A stretch of DNA of 64,000 nucleotides, from contig CM075193.1 in NCBI GenBank assembly GCA_037577475.1, positions 8,544,117 to 8,608,116 of the forward strand. The letters run 5' to 3'. The notes under the pieces were generated by a model that was not told the origin of the DNA, did not search any database, and saw only the letters and a list, made by a program, of their open reading frames with translations. Source of the DNA: Chaunax sp. Z400. Its lineage: Eukaryota; Chordata; Actinopteri; Lophiiformes; Chaunacidae. This document shows, in pieces, positions 14,557 to 29,100 of this stretch (its first letter is position 1; every line of letters begins with the position of its first letter). The position numbers and the translations under genes were made by a program.

Positions 14557-17500
14557 ACCTCTGAAAGCAGTCGTTTACAGCTGTCTTAGCTTATGTTGTC
14601 CAAACTTGTCCAAACAGTTTTTACTGTTAGTTTGATCCTTTTTATGGGAGATTTTCAGCAGGAGAAACAGGGAAATATGGTCCACTTGGCCAAAATAGGT
14701 AGAGGAGGGGCTCTGTAGTCGCTATGTTCATATAAACATGGTCCAGGGTTGTTCTCCCACTGGAGGGAGTAGCAGAATTTATTTAACACTGCCAAAATCT
14801 TTCTCCAGTATCAACCATACCAAAATTGCAAAGTTGTAGGATTTTTTGGGTTTTGTCTGCTGATTCACAATCCTGTCAATGTTTTCACATGACTCCACTG
14901 ATCTATATGGTTATGGAAGCTAATGCATTCACTTGAGAAAGAAATTGCCATGTTGTTGTGAATGAACAAATAATTATCTCAGTTTTCATGAAAAGAAATA
15001 TCGCTGTTTTTCATCAAAAACAAAACTTTTCATGAAAAAATAAAATTCTGGTCGGTGAATTAACGAGATATTTATCTCCTAATTCAGAAAAAACAGTGCG
15101 AAATTACTTTTTCAAATGAATTATTACGGTTCCGTAGAGGGCACCGTGAAACATGATGAAGGAAAAACTACTAGCTAGTAAGCAATTGTGTAAACAATGC
15201 TGTTTTAAAAATGCTCAAAGAAATTGGCTTTAAAAGGTTTCATGAGAATTAAAAACATGAAATTCTCACAACGAGTTTTGGAGAGAAACAACTAACTTTT
15301 TTTTGTTTGTTTACAAGAAAAAGAGGAGTATGATGAATATAAATAAGAATATAGTTTGTTGACAAACATTTTCTGAGGTACCTATAAGTGTACCATGAGC
15401 ACGTCAGGAAAGCACAATATCAGGTACACACACAGTCCAATTTTAGAGTTATGGCAGAATATAGGTTAGCATCATTGATCAATAAACAATGTAAATGATG
15501 ATCCAACATCAAAATGTGCTTTAATTTAATTTCAAAATGCCCAGAGCTTACATTCTTTGCTGCTTTTGGCACTGTCCTTCTGAGAATACAAGCGAAAATT
15601 ATTAATTTAGCAAGAACAACTTTATTATGTGAGACAAGTGAATGCACGTGATTTCAACGGCATCCCAAGGTTTCCTGGAAGGAAACAACAAATGACAAAC
15701 AGTCATTCTGTTTATGACCGAGAGATCAAGAGATATTTACGTAGCTGCATATATTCAGGGGTCATGTGTCCCCATCCTATTGTCTCCCCCATGCATTTCA
15801 TGCTCTCCCCTCTATTCTCAGCCCCACACTCTGTGCCCATTTGCTCCCTTCCCCTCCCTTCCCCCTGTGCTCTTTCTTCCTCTTGGAGTCTTACCAATCC
15901 CTCGTGTTGTCTCACACCAACAGTGTTGAAATAACTAAAAATATATGTGTTTGGTCCTGACTGTCCCTAAAGGAAACTTTATAGAGAACAAAGGAGATAG
16001 CAGGGCAGCTCAAATAACTCATGCGGAGACAGAGAGGATGCTGCTCTTGGGGCTCTGTTGCCCTACTGAGGAACATTATTACTGGATTATTGATTTACAG
16101 CGCAAAATGGATGGAACATAAGTAGCATTTAGCTCATTAATCCCTCTCTCGCGTCTTTTATGAAAATGAACTTGTTATCAGTGATTATTCTAATGGATTG
16201 TTATGATCGAACACTTACTGTACGCCGCTGTACGCCAGATGCCTTAGCAGAAACACAAGGGGAGAGCTGAGGTGAGTCTTTTAGGTGCATGCAGATATGA
16301 GAAGCATGCATGACACAAAGAAAAGAGGTATCAGCTGCAATGAATGCACCGAAAAAGAAAAAAAAAAAGAATCAGGGAGTGGAATTGCTGACATTCTGGT
16401 GACATTTGGTGTGTCAGTGGCATTTTGCAAGACATATGAGCAGGTAGGTCTGTTTACGTCACACTAAACATGAGATGGGGCCCCGCACCCTCTGGAATAC
16501 TGGAGCTGCCACGCACAATCTCTCATTAACATATCTAAAATGACTTTTTCTATGTGCATACTCTTTGCACGACCAAATTTTGTTCATTATCTCTTGTTTC
16601 AATAAGACATTTTCTCTTATGAAGCTCAGTGAGTAGTTTAATGGAAACTGTATTACACTCCAACCTCAATCTTTGTCTTCCTGACTCTCTGAGCCTCCCT
16701 CTCTCTGCATCTCTCCTCTCCCGGTTCCACGTACATCCATCAGGGAGTGCTCCAATGGAGCGCGGCGGGCCTGACAATTGTCCTCATAAATTGTGTGGGT
16801 GTCGGGGTGCAGAGGGGCTAAGTGAGCAGTAAATAACAAAGGGTCCTGCCGCCATCCATGTTCACCATCTCCACGTTTCTGGCCACGCAAGATTACCCAG
16901 GATGCCCCAAGAGGAGTGTCTTCTTCCTCTGTGTGATGAATGGACACAAAGAGGGAGGAACACACCTTCACCACCCTGTGTCTGACAGGGAAAAGGTGAG
17001 GTCCGGGAGCCCTGCCGATTTAAAATGATGAGTGTCTTTATTTCACTGTAAAGAAAAAAAGAAGCTGTTTGTCTCCCTCCTTCTGTAATAACAGATCGCT
17101 CCGTAGATATCTTTAACTGCCTCCATTCTTCACTGTCAGTCCTTTTTCTCTCCATCCCAGTCACTTTCTCTCGCTCTCTTGTGCCCTTTTCGATTTTTTC
17201 CTCCTTCCTATTCTGTCTCTCTATTGACTATGCATTCATAACCGCCTCTGGTCACTTATTTCTACTCTGTTTCCCTGTGCTTTGTCGATGCACCCACGCT
17301 ATTTTCCATTCTCGCTCCCACCTGTGATATTCCTCTTAACTTCATGTGTTATAATGGTCCAAAAACACCATCAAACCTAATTGTACCACTTAGTTTTCTT
17401 ATTCATCATCCATGGTTCTTTAGATGAATCTGCTCTTTGATTGATGGAACTCTCTCACCCCTCATCATGAAGCAATATTTTATTCCAGCTAAATTTATCC

Positions 17501-19261
17501 TGGTAAATTTATAATTGCCAGCTGACTTTTTCTGGAAAAAGATTGTTTTGCCTCATTCTACATTTTCCTGTATGTTGCAGTATGTTGTACCATTCACCTT
17601 GATGCTCAATATCACTCCATCCATTCCTCTCCAGCTCCTTTTTCTCTCTCATTTGCCAGATTTACATAAAAATTCAAATCTACATCCTCAGCAACACCTT
17701 CTTTTGTCTTCTAATTAACAATTCCCCTGCTCATACAGGTTGTGACAGTTTTATTGTACATTGTAAATGATTTTGCTGCACCTGACCTGCTCCATTTAGT
17801 TGACTGACACATGGTTTGCCTGAGGAAAAAAAATTTCATGTCGGATTTTGAGCTTGTTGGGTTTGATGACAGAGATGCTGTGACAGTCTCGGTCTCTCAA
17901 CTAGAGGGTTTTCTTTCCAAACGTTGACGGCTGTAAGAAAAAGGATAAACAGGTTTTAAATGAGATGTTCTTCCTGTTTCCTGAGACATCCTTAACATAG
18001 CTTATGTAAGGGCTGATTTATAGGCAGCCTCGCTAAAGGGTGCCTTCCCTCTTTCTGTTTTTGTATGGTACAGAACATCATGTAATACTGCGTGCTTGAG
18101 AGATGATAAACTGTCAAATTTTGGCATCATTTTTGACAGGATGTTCTCAAAAGAGAAAGAACGGCCGTTATCAAGACACATGACCCACTGAATGAAAATT
18201 ATTTGCCTCTCTCCCACACTTATTTCTTCTAAGCCATATAGGACATGGATAACATATCAATAGATTTCTACATAAGCACTACTTATTGCATATGGATCAA
18301 TAAAGTATTTAATAGTTTGACGTGTAACCTTTTTAAGAATATTGATTGGTGCTGTGTTCTGCATGAGGGCTCAATTTGGAGTGTATTGACTCTGGTGTTG
18401 TTGTGATATAGTGAGGGAGGGCCTCGGGCTCCAGGCAGACGCTCTCAACACCACAGTTATTGACCCTTCTGACCTTCTTACAAAGACAATATAGGCATGT
18501 CTATGCTGGTCCCAGTATATTCAACACGGCAGTGATATAAACAGAACCAATCTACACTTATTACAAACATAAATGTTTGTCTCTGAGAGCTGTGCATCAG
18601 ACCTCATTACTTTGTGAGCACTGATATTCTATTCCTGTCTCACCAAGTATCAAAAACCGCCAAGTAAGTTCTTATGCTATGCTTGGACAGCTTCTTCTTT
18701 CACATCAATGACATACTTTTTGATGAAATGCAGCCTGGTTTATGTGAATTATGACTTCATTATAGTACCTGTATGCTGTATTTAATTTGGTTAAACCTCT
18801 GGCACAAATCTGTAATACAGATGCAAACTAAATGTCATCTCAAAACCAATAAATCAAAACACAACAAACCTGTTGTCAAGCTCAAATTATCACTCAATTA
18901 TCAACTAACATTGCAGACGAAGATAAATCTAAGTTGACGTTTTCTTGAACTATTTGTTTAAAGAGAAGTAAAACGCTTGAGAGACCGATTGGATTTTTTT
19001 GTTTGTTTGTTTTTTTTTTAAACAGTTTGTCGGGGTATTTTATGGCAAAAATATGGAATTGGAAGTAAAACATTTCAAACCTCATTGAATATTACACAAT
19101 AACTCTTTAAATAGCTCAATACAACAGACTGCTTTTTTAGTAGTGCTCTCTCCTGAGATTCATAATTGAAAGATGTGAGAATTGCATCAGTTTTCTAATC
19201 GAACACTGCAAGAAAATGTAAGCATTTTTCCCAAAATGTCAAACCATTCACAATTTATTTT

Positions 19262-19412
19262 GACTTTTTTTATCCATACATCCATCTATTCATTATCTAT
19301 AATCACTTATCCAATCCTTGGTCGTGGGAGGCTGGAACCTATCCTGACTGACGTTGGGTGAGATGCAGGGTAGACCTTGTGCAGGTTGCCAGTTCATCAC
19401 AAGGTCTGCGTT
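19262..19412 (+). repeat. Teleost interspersed repeat, probably the 3' tail of an RTE/Expander-type retroelement
   Basis: The text runs CCATACATCCATCTATTCAT, then CACTTATCC, GGCTGGAACCTATCCTGACT, GGTGAGATGCAGGGTAGACC and GCCAGTTCATCACAAGG. It follows phrase for phrase a repeat tail that I recall from many fish genomes. The link to RTE/Expander elements is from memory and needs a repeat-library match. No reverse transcriptase sequence lies next to it, so it is a short truncated copy. Confidence 0.6.
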
Positions 19413-22400
19413 ATTAAACAAAATGGAAATATGAGATGATTTATACATTATTAACGACACATCGGCCAAACTATTTGCATATATTTAAAGCTTGTCCAGA
19501 CAAGGTTGTAATAATGGACACACCAAGAGGATTATGCAGTCAAGCAGCCTAATTTCTACAGTTCTTTCACCAGCATAGCATGTTTAAGTCACACTGCTGT
19601 GAAACCACATAAAGAGATGATGTGCTGGACAAGGTGGGATTGGTGAGCAATATCACATGTCTTCAAATCTCTTATCCCCTCTCCTCCCATTTCACTGTTC
19701 TCATGTTCTCCCTCCACCTTCTCACTGCTGACTTGAACATCTGCACAGACGTAAGCAGCCTCCCTTGGCTAGAGGTGACCCCGTAGACCCTATTAACATC
19801 AAGCACATTGTGAGTGGCCAAAAACACTCCCTAAATGAACTCTCCTTCTCCCCCTCAGCCACCGTCGTTGCCAGAGCCCACCGCTGGGTGAATTAGATTG
19901 CAGGCTTTTTAATACAGCTCTTAATGGTTTATAAATTGCATGTAATGATTCCTCCTTTCCTCTCTCTCGTGGTGGTTTTTATGGCCCCTTGGCTCTCCAA
20001 GGGAGTGGGTGGGATTTAATATATGGTGGAGGAGGCAGAATGAGGAGGTGAAACTAGCTCTGCACAGCTTTGTGGCTGGCCTTAACGCTTCCCCTGGCTA
20101 CAGAGAAGGGAGTCTTGGAAATAATGCTGGACAGTGATGCTATCTGGCTGTAGCATATAATGGCTGGGGCATGACAGTAGTGCATGATGAATGGACACCA
20201 GAGAAGTGCGAATAATCAGAAGTTGTGTTTGGTGGAAGGCAGAAAGCGCGATGAGAGGTGCGATTTGTGAGAGAGGCCACCCCTTAGGAAAAAAATATAT
20301 GAAAAAAAATATGCACATCCCAACCAGGTGCAGACATAAACATGAACAAGGACGGAGCAGCCACTCAGAATACCACCCCAGTGTAAATGTGAATGCACTT
20401 TTACACCTTGGCGGTGCAGTCCAGAAATTACACCGTAAGCCTGAATAAAGTCATCTTATGGTACAAACGTATGTCTTTGTTTAGCTTATTGTCAGTGATG
20501 TAACCAGCAAAGATGGACTCCCCTTTATGCTGAGATGGGACCGCAGCTTAATATTATTTCTCACAGTTTCTTTGCTTCTAGTTCAATATTTTTCTATTGC
20601 TGCATTTGAAAGGTCACTGAACTCCACAGGAAGGAATGGATGTGTAACTAGAACTCGGGCGCTTGATGAAATAAGAAACATACAAATGCAGACATGCAAA
20701 CACAATGATCAAAGCGCTACAGGGGAATACATTCTGATACATTTATAATTAAATATGGATGTATTAACAGACAGCTCCTTCTAATTCTACATTCATACCA
20801 AAACTCTTGCCTTTGATAGCCAACACTCTACCTCCTAAACTGTTCAGAGACTAGTAATTAGAGCAGTGTGGGAGGTTTTAAATTCCTCTTGCAGCACAAT
20901 ATGAACATAAAGCCAGAGCCATACTTGATGGTTTGTTGGCACTAAGTGAAATTAAAACATTTAACTGACCCACATGTCTGCAGGGACAGTGTGTGTCTGA
21001 GAATGAAAACAAAATTATGTTTTCCATCTTGTGCTTGGAAATCATCTGTATTGTAACTACCAGCAGTAATTAGTAGTGGTCCAAATGTTGCAAAGGCAGC
21101 TTTGTGAAGCATCCTTCCCTCCCCTACTGACAGTAAAGGTCGCATGACAAACACCACCTGACTTTGTCCTTTCTTTCAGATCAAAAACCTAAAAACTATA
21201 TGGACAGCATTAAATGGCATGCAGAAAGCTTCAAATGCCTTGATATGACATGTTAAATGTTTTTAAAAGTGTTAATTTATATGCCACCCCATAATATAAC
21301 ATTATTCACTTCTCCACTCTGCCATTGTGGAAGCATAACATGTGTCTCATTCTGTTCTTTCAGTGGTCCACTGGACAGATGTGAGGTAGCAAAGCTCAGC
21401 TAAACTCCCTAATACAAAGCCTGTCTCATAGTGAGTAACAATAACTTCTATCCACCTAAACAAGTCTTAGAAAGCAAGGTGCCATGGGTAGTGATGAAAA
21501 AAAGACCTGCTGTCAAACTCCTCTATCCAAATGAGAACAAGTGGAGAAGCACCCGCCCCACGCTGTGCTTTATAAATGGTTCAATCAATTTAGTTAGTCG
21601 AAGAGGGACTCCTGCCCTACTTTCAAAGGCTATCTCTGAATCTGCAGCTATTCTAGCTGGCTTTACTGAAGCATGAATATCTCCAGAGACAGTAATTTTT
21701 TCTATATAAATAAATGCCTCCACATTTAAACCTGTTGTTTGACTGTTTAGGTTAAAAGACAATATAATTCGAATGTGAGTCTCATACTTGCACTGCTGAT
21801 ACCACTTGTGCAGGTATGGCAGAAATGTGCAAAAGGTAGAGTAAGGGAGGGAAATAAGAGTAGGGAGATAAAGCAATGGAAAAAGAGGTGGTGGTTTCCA
21901 AGGGGCAGACAGAGCAGGGAAAGGTAAAGGAAATAAGAACGACAAACACAGAAACACAAAGAGATGAGAAGTGGTGAAAGAAAATGCTGATCCATGGTCT
22001 CTGTCTGGGAAGGCAAAAACAGGGCATTGATTCTGCAGGATCCACAAATGAAAAATCCATTGGGGTAAGGAGCTCTTCGGCCCTGCGGCACAGACAGGGC
22101 ACTGGCGGTCAGGCTCTCGTATTGCAACTGACACGGAGCCCATGCCTCTCACTGGGTGGCAGTGGGCAGTAGGACAAAGGCCAAAACCAATGGCAGGAAG
22201 CTCAGTAATAACAAGATAGAAAGGAGAACATTTTTCTTCTGGCTTAAGGATAAAATAAGACAGAGTTTGTCTTTAAGATGGAAAAAAAACATCACATGAT
22301 ACAGTTAAAAAAAAAAAAAACTGAAGCCACAAAGAAAGTTTGAGCCTGGTATTTTCTACATCATTCCCTGGTTGCCTGGCACTTTAATCGCATTAATCCC

Positions 22401-22973
22401 TGACTGTGTATCTGACCATTGAGCCTAAAGTTAAAAAAAAAACACAAAAAAAACATGGCCAGCCTGTCTACCTGGAAGGAGCAGATAAAGAGGCTGTGCA
22501 TCTCTATCTGTGGTTCCATTTGAACGCCTACTGTTTAACCAGCGGATGTGATTGAGACTTGGGGGAGGGAGGTCCTTTTTTCTCATTACCACCTTCTGTC
22601 AGTACACATACACACCAAAGAGCACTAATCTGAACCCCTGATATGCTAATCTCTCTGAACCCCCCCCCTACTCCTTTTAGATGGCAGCCACACCTAAATA
22701 CAGACAGGAGAAGGCGAAAGGAAGTCATTAAAGCATGCCCTGTAAGAGCCTGGCTGGGTCTTGGCTGGATGAGATGGTGGCAGAACTCTGGGTGTGTATG
22801 TGCTGAAGTGAGAAGTAAAAAAAAAAGATCTCTAGGGAGCAGGAGATCGGTTCAGTCACTGGCTCTACCCCGGTCCCCCCCTGGGGTAGCCCCGATCCCC
22901 TGCAGACAAAATGGCAATCAGACATGCAGGGTGTGGAGTAGAAAAAATGTTGTGGTGACAGCAGTGGTGGGAG

Positions 22974-22976
<3 letters not shown>

Positions 22977-23052
<76 letters not shown>
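22977..23052 (+). repeat. (GT)38 microsatellite
   Basis: This is an uninterrupted GT run of 76 bases. The open frames read through it on both strands (poly Cys-Val or His-Thr) are artefacts. Confidence 0.97.
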
Positions 23053-23054
<2 letters not shown>

Positions 23055-25984
23055 TTGGGAGATTAAAAGGTGACAGTCGACGCTTTGCTTCGACTTGCTC
23101 ACCTGCCACAATCTGTCAGTAACCAAAGCTGCTCGGTGAAGCGTACGGCACATCAGTGAGTGTGCGCACGCTAACGCTCGTGCATGTTCTTTCTTTCATT
23201 TCGCCTGCATTAATATCGATAAATATATATTCTCAAAAGAGATTCTAATGGTATTCCTGGCCAGCTTTCGAAAGCAAAATGTGCCATCGGCTGTGCTGAT
23301 TTTACACATTACTACAGCAAAAGCAATCATATCCTGCATTATCATTTCAATTGATGTTGTGTTTTGCGGCTCTTCAGAACCTGCAGATTAACATGACTGT
23401 GGAAAACATGTTCTGGCTGGCTATGCATTTGTGTGAGTGTGTGTTTGTTTACATACACAAAGACATCTATTTTCACATTTATGTGGGGGAGAGAATAACT
23501 GGTGATATTGTTTGCAGAATTCTCTCCTCCCTACTTCAAAAACTGCAGATTAACATATTTCAGAATATATCCATCGTCTGAGAGAATGAGAGAAGAAGAG
23601 GGAGTGAAAACAGACAGAGACAAATAGACAGCATTTCTCTGCCTGAAGCACCTTAACTGATCATATATGTCTCCTATCAAACGCTATGAGCTGTTAAATA
23701 GTTTGAATATAACCTCTTCATTTGTCACAGGCAATAATCACATTGTAACTCGGCTTTAATGGCCATGTGCAAAACCATAATGTGAAATCATACTGATTAC
23801 TGTGTTTGCATGTGTATGTGCAGGCGTGGGTGGTGAATTTCTGCGAGACAAGGATCTCTGCACATCTCTTATTAAAGCTGGATATTATGACAACTCAGTT
23901 TTTGACACATATTAAAGACTGTATCTCATCTTGAAAGGGCCTCCGTGTTTCTGGTTGTTTTTCCTGGAACAAAGCTACTGTTCCTGACGATCTTAATCTA
24001 AGAGAGGATCCTGGGAGGCTCAAAATTACAGTCATGAAGACAAAAAGAAAAACATGTTCAGATGAAAGCTACTGTTTGCAATACATTCTAATGAGCTAAC
24101 AGGAGATGAGTGTTGCATTTATATGCCCTCCGCATTCACATCCGTACCTCATAAATGCATTCATTGTAAATAAATGTGAGCAATCATCTAAGAACGGCAA
24201 TAAAGGGCCCATAAAGAGCAGCAAACAGTGAGATGTTAGGAAATTGCATTTCTACACAGACTGACTTGCAGATAGACATAGAAAGAAGAAGGCAGATAAA
24301 AAAAATACAAAGAGAAGAGCTTTAACGTTTTTATTTGATCTCTATTTCTAAAGCCTGGGAAGAAGGTCCTGAAAAATAAGAGAAGTTCGCAGTATGTGGA
24401 CTATTTGAGCGAAACCCCCGTAACAAAGAGCTAACAACAGACAGCAGTGGCTGTCCCGGAACCACAGAAAAATGGAGTCAGAGAGAGGTTAAAAAGAAGT
24501 GTTGTATCCTCAGCTCCCACAGCCCTGCGGCGTGGGGTCACCTCAGAGATTGGAGACTGAATTACCCAGCAGCCCCGGCCGCTCGCAGGATCAGGCGGAC
24601 AAGGGGAGAGGACGAGAGGAGTTAATGAAGGGAACAGACAGTTCAGGTCCCCCGAGGGCCTCTAGGCACCAGCCTGGCAAGCTCCCACCAACCAACCTGC
24701 ACTGGTTGGCTAATTATCAATATGGATTTAGCCCAGAGACAAATCACTGATTGATTGGAGTGTTTTAAATCTGCCTTTGGTCTCTCGTCGCCTCTCCTAT
24801 CTCACTCGCTCTTTCTGCAGCTGAAATCCCACTGTGGGGACACACGCAGCGCAGCGACATCACAGTGGCAGCAGGTGACCGGTTCTGCTGCACATTGTGG
24901 ACATACAGCCTCAGTTGTGGTGATTTCATTTCTCAGCGGACATGTAATTCATTAGTTAGGTGCTCAGAAAGACAGTATTTGAATCTACAGATAATTACTA
25001 ATTAAAACCTATTAAGTGACGGAACATTTTTCAAATGGGAGCAAGGATGGAGAGGCCATATTCGGTCAACCCTAATTCCATTAATAAATGTTATTTGCTA
25101 TGACCATGGAGGATGTGGAGGTGTGATTAAATATATGTGGCTTGTTTTCTTATAGTATATTCATTTATCAGTGATAAAGTAGCTCCTGGTCCAGTAGGAA
25201 TCCCATGCCAGGGTCAACAGGCTCTGCTCTTAATGCTATGCAGCTTATGACCATTAATATTAATCATGACTGTTAAAATGATGTCAGTTTCTCTGTAAAA
25301 GTCCTTTTTTCCCCCCACAGATCTGAGGGAACTTGTTGGATACAGCTCTCTCATTCTGCTTACTCATTCAGCTGATATGGCTTACGGCATTTTTGCCTCT
25401 GCTTGAATTAAAAGTCATTAATTCATCCAACATAAGCTAACATGGTTGATATCAAAGCAGCCTGGAGGAAGTGCAAAATACAAGTTTAAATTGGGTTTTG
25501 CTAGATATTCAAGGCGTGTTCAGAAACGCTAACATGTGGGAGTTCACAAAAAAGGCTCCCCTTTTGATTCTTTGTCTGCCTCCAGTTCAAACTGAGTGCA
25601 TAAAACATCATGTTACTCAACTGAAAGAACGAGATGAAGAGGCAGTGAAAACAGGCTGAGCACATGTTGCTCATAAATGTATGCAAGTAGGCACATCTTC
25701 CTATTTTATCATGCATGAAATCAGGCAGAATCCATTCTCTCTGCGGGAGAAAACACAAGATGTTTCTCACAACAGGATGGAAACACATTGTGCCTGCACA
25801 CAACCCCAGCTGGGGCATCACTGGGGAGCACTGGGTGCACACAGATAGAGAAGAGGTTGCATATTGAAGATTCTTCATGTCATAATTTTCACATGCTTGA
25901 TAAGTCTCGTAAGCCCCTCCCCTTTCCGTTATGTAGCCAACATGGTGATCATTGAGGGTGAGAAGTGTCCATCGTTCCACACTA

Positions 25985-26125
25985 AACTATTGGGCCGTGT
26001 TGAGTATGCCATGTGGGTACTCGTAGTATACTGCATTTTGGCATACTAATGTCAATGCACTTATACACTCAAATTGGCCATGTTGAGTTTGAGAGTAGCA
26101 ATTTGGGACACAGCAATAGTTGTAT
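25985..26125 (+). repeat. Possible old teleost repeat (GCATACTAATGT ... CAATTTGGGACACAGC)
   Basis: The segments GTAGTATACTGCATTTTGGC, ATACTAATGTCAATGCACTT and GAGAGTAGCAATTTGGGACA resemble a dispersed fish repeat. The following DNA, to about 26,720, may be part of the same or another decayed element, but I could not define its edges. Confidence 0.35.
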
Positions 26126-29100
26126 TAATGGTGGGTGTGAACACCAAAGACAGCATCGAGAACTGCCCAATCACATTACATCAAAAAACATGAAAACAAT
26201 GCCAATTCATTGTCAATAAAAGTGGGAGGGGATAGGAAGCAGAGCTGCATGCCATGGAATAATTGAAGCAACCAATTAGAGAGCAGCCTCAGGTCATGTG
26301 CTTGCCAAAAGTTTAAGGACATCCTGTGTGGAGGGTAAGGAGCTCCCGGACCTTCGTTGTCCCCCCAATTTGAAGACAATATTGGTTGATTTTCTTCTTC
26401 TTTGAATTAGCTGCTAACTGCCACTAGCTGTTTTTCAAATCTTCCGGTTGTGGGCAGCACACATAATACACCATCAAAACGCCACACCAGCATCCTCATG
26501 TTAACACGGATGTCCTATTTAATCTGTTACTACCTCCGCTGCAGACAGAGATGGAACGACACAGATACCCTCATTATGTCTACATTGCATTTATACAAAC
26601 CGGCAGGCTGGAATGAAGGCGCACCAGCCCTGCAATGGACAAGCTGTGTAAAAGGAGCTATAGACTCTCGTTTGGCTGTCGCCCATGAACCAGGAAGTAT
26701 ATAGGCCTATATTCACAGAAAAATCAACCCATTATAACTTGGAAACAGATTTAAATGAATGCTGACAGACTACCAGCCATGTTGTAAGAGTAAACATATT
26801 GTATTTCATAATTATTTCACATTATCTAATTAATTTTTGCTAAACGTGTTTTCATTAGATTTTCTCCTCTAGATATTTGGAGAAGTAGCAGTGCCCCCCG
26901 CAGCCCATATTGACACTGGTAAGAATCCTGACTACCAGCCTACCAGAAGGAAAACAAGGTGAGGCTACCCAAGAGAGCAGATTTAGCTCTGTGGTTATAG
27001 TCTGCACAAGCATTCAGGATGTCTCCCTCTATTTTGCTGCAGTGCATCCTGGGACAGGACATCTATAGGACCTGGGAAGCCCCGGGGGAGGCTGGGGGAT
27101 TAGCGCTTGCCTATCTCTTTGGAGCTGGGAATTAATTAAGTAATTATGAAAGCCAGGCAGGGGGGATGAAATATGCATGAGCACTGATTGGGTCGTTTGT
27201 GATTGTGTAATCTAATTTCAACCAGCAGATCGTCCCTGCCAGCCAGGTAGAACACACATCACAGAGCCACGCTGTCTCTCTCTCTTTCTGCACACACATG
27301 CATGTATTGTACATACAGCAATAATGCTCTCCTGCTGCACAAAACATAACCAAAGATCACACTCAGTGTTGGCATAATGGGTATTCTGAGTATCTCATGA
27401 TGTTAATTAAAATTAGGTAATCAGTGTGGATTAATCACCATAGTAATGAGGATTAAATAGAAGATTATGTCTTTTTTACCAAATCCATATAATTGTATTT
27501 GTAGAAGCATGAGACTAATAGGCTAACATCCAATTAATGGTAAAATGATTGATTAAGCACGTATTTCAATCTGGAATGGTGAAAAGTGGAATTTTGCTTT
27601 TTCCTACAACATCATTTTTGTTGTTTGTAGATTTCAAGGAGGTTGACCTCGTCTCTGTTTCTCTACTGGTCCCTCTTTATCCTTATTGACGGACCAATAA
27701 TGCATGTTTGCAGCAAAGACTTCCTGTTGTCTTGAAAAATACTTCCTGCGGAAGACTCAACCAGAGTCAATAACAAACAAGAGATCAGTATAGCTGTGAT
27801 AGGCTATATGACTGACACGTTCTAAATACACGTGTGCAGTACAACCAAAGGAAAACAAAATGTAAATGCACACACACTCACAGAGAAGGCCCAACAAGGT
27901 TCCCATTTCCTCTCAATCACCTGCAAGGTCTATCGACCCAGGTGCACCCTCCTTCTTTTCATTTCTTTTTCTTTTTTTTTCCATGTATTGATTTGTGTGT
28001 TTGGAAAGCTGCATCACATAGTGCTGCAAGATCATGTTCTTGGTTTGACCATTCCTGTCCTTTTGCATCCTTCCACTACTCGCCGGGCTTTAATAACCGT
28101 GTCTTAAAGCTAAACATTCATAGAAACTACCATTATCATAACCGTATTATGTTTTAATTAAAAGAGGGAGCCATAAACGTGAGGCTAACAACCTCACATT
28201 TATATGCGCTGTATTAGCCTGAGCATTTTATGTTTCACTATATGCTCTGTTTCACTGGAGCACTGCAGTGGGAATCTCCAGTACCTGAACTGGTCCCTAG
28301 TGTTTGAACTCTGCTCAGAAAGTAGAACATAAAGCAGAGAGATGATAGGACAGACACAGAGGAGGGAGAAGAGATGAAAGGCTGCGGTGTGCCCTCTGTG
28401 GTGTGGGAGCCCGGGAGTATTCTTACGCAGTGTCTGATTGTTCCTTTGACTCTTTTAGTTGCAGAAGGAGCTGTTTTAAAGCCTGAACACATGGAAATGT
28501 AACAAGAGAAGGACTGCAGGTCTGATGCTGCTCTACACATACATTCTATAGGCATCTTTGAACTTTGTAAGTTTGCACAACAAATGAAGTCAGAGTTCAG
28601 AGAGAGAGTTTTTTTTTCTCTCCCAAAGAACTCGTGATTCTTCAAATAACAATCATGTGGGAGATGAGAGGAGCAGGTGTGTCTCCAGCATCAAATGACC
28701 ACCTTGTCAACCCGTCTGCTCCCCTGTTAACAGGTGCGATAGTTGCTCATTAATTCCTTCTCAGGTTATGACCTACCTGACAGAGCAGAACCTATTTATT
28801 CTCGTCTGTCTCCTTCACCATTTCTTGAGAGATGCTTTTTTTTCTTTTATTAAAATAGCAATACACACTTAACTTGACTTTGTGATTCTTTCCATGTGAC
28901 ATGAGAAGCGGCTCCTAGTTAATTTTAGTTTATGTTGATTTGCCAAAACAGGTTGCTCCTTTGTCTATAAAAAAAAAAAAGCTCCAATGTGATATTTCAC
29001 TTAAATCACTGATACAATGCGTTTAGGTGACTGAAAAACTCTGCATCCAAGTTTTTTTTTTCCCCTGATTGTTTATCATCACAACAATTTGACCTTGAAG

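Larger units (their letters stand above)
14557..25984. other. Non-coding DNA, with one repeat tail and one long GT tract
   Basis: The stretch at 15,000-15,130 contains degenerate self-complementary runs (GAATTAACGAGATATTTATC and similar) that may be an old repeat. Pyrimidine-rich runs occur at 15,775-15,930 and 16,665-16,730. The 209-codon minus-strand frame at 21,523-22,152 lies opposite a purine-rich run and is judged spurious. Confidence 0.55.

Noticed and set aside
21523..22152. 209-codon minus-strand open frame, the longest in the window
   Set aside because: It lies opposite a purine-rich plus-strand run where stops are rare. The product is rich in Pro, Phe, Leu and Ser with no domain, and overlapping frames of 126 and 106 codons cover the same tract.
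22643..23153. Overlapping frames of 159 and 141 codons on the two strands
   Set aside because: Both are carried by the GT/CA microsatellite.
25501..25980. 159-codon minus-strand frame
   Set aside because: No recognised motif, no promoter or splice evidence, and the overlapping repeat-like DNA begins at its end.
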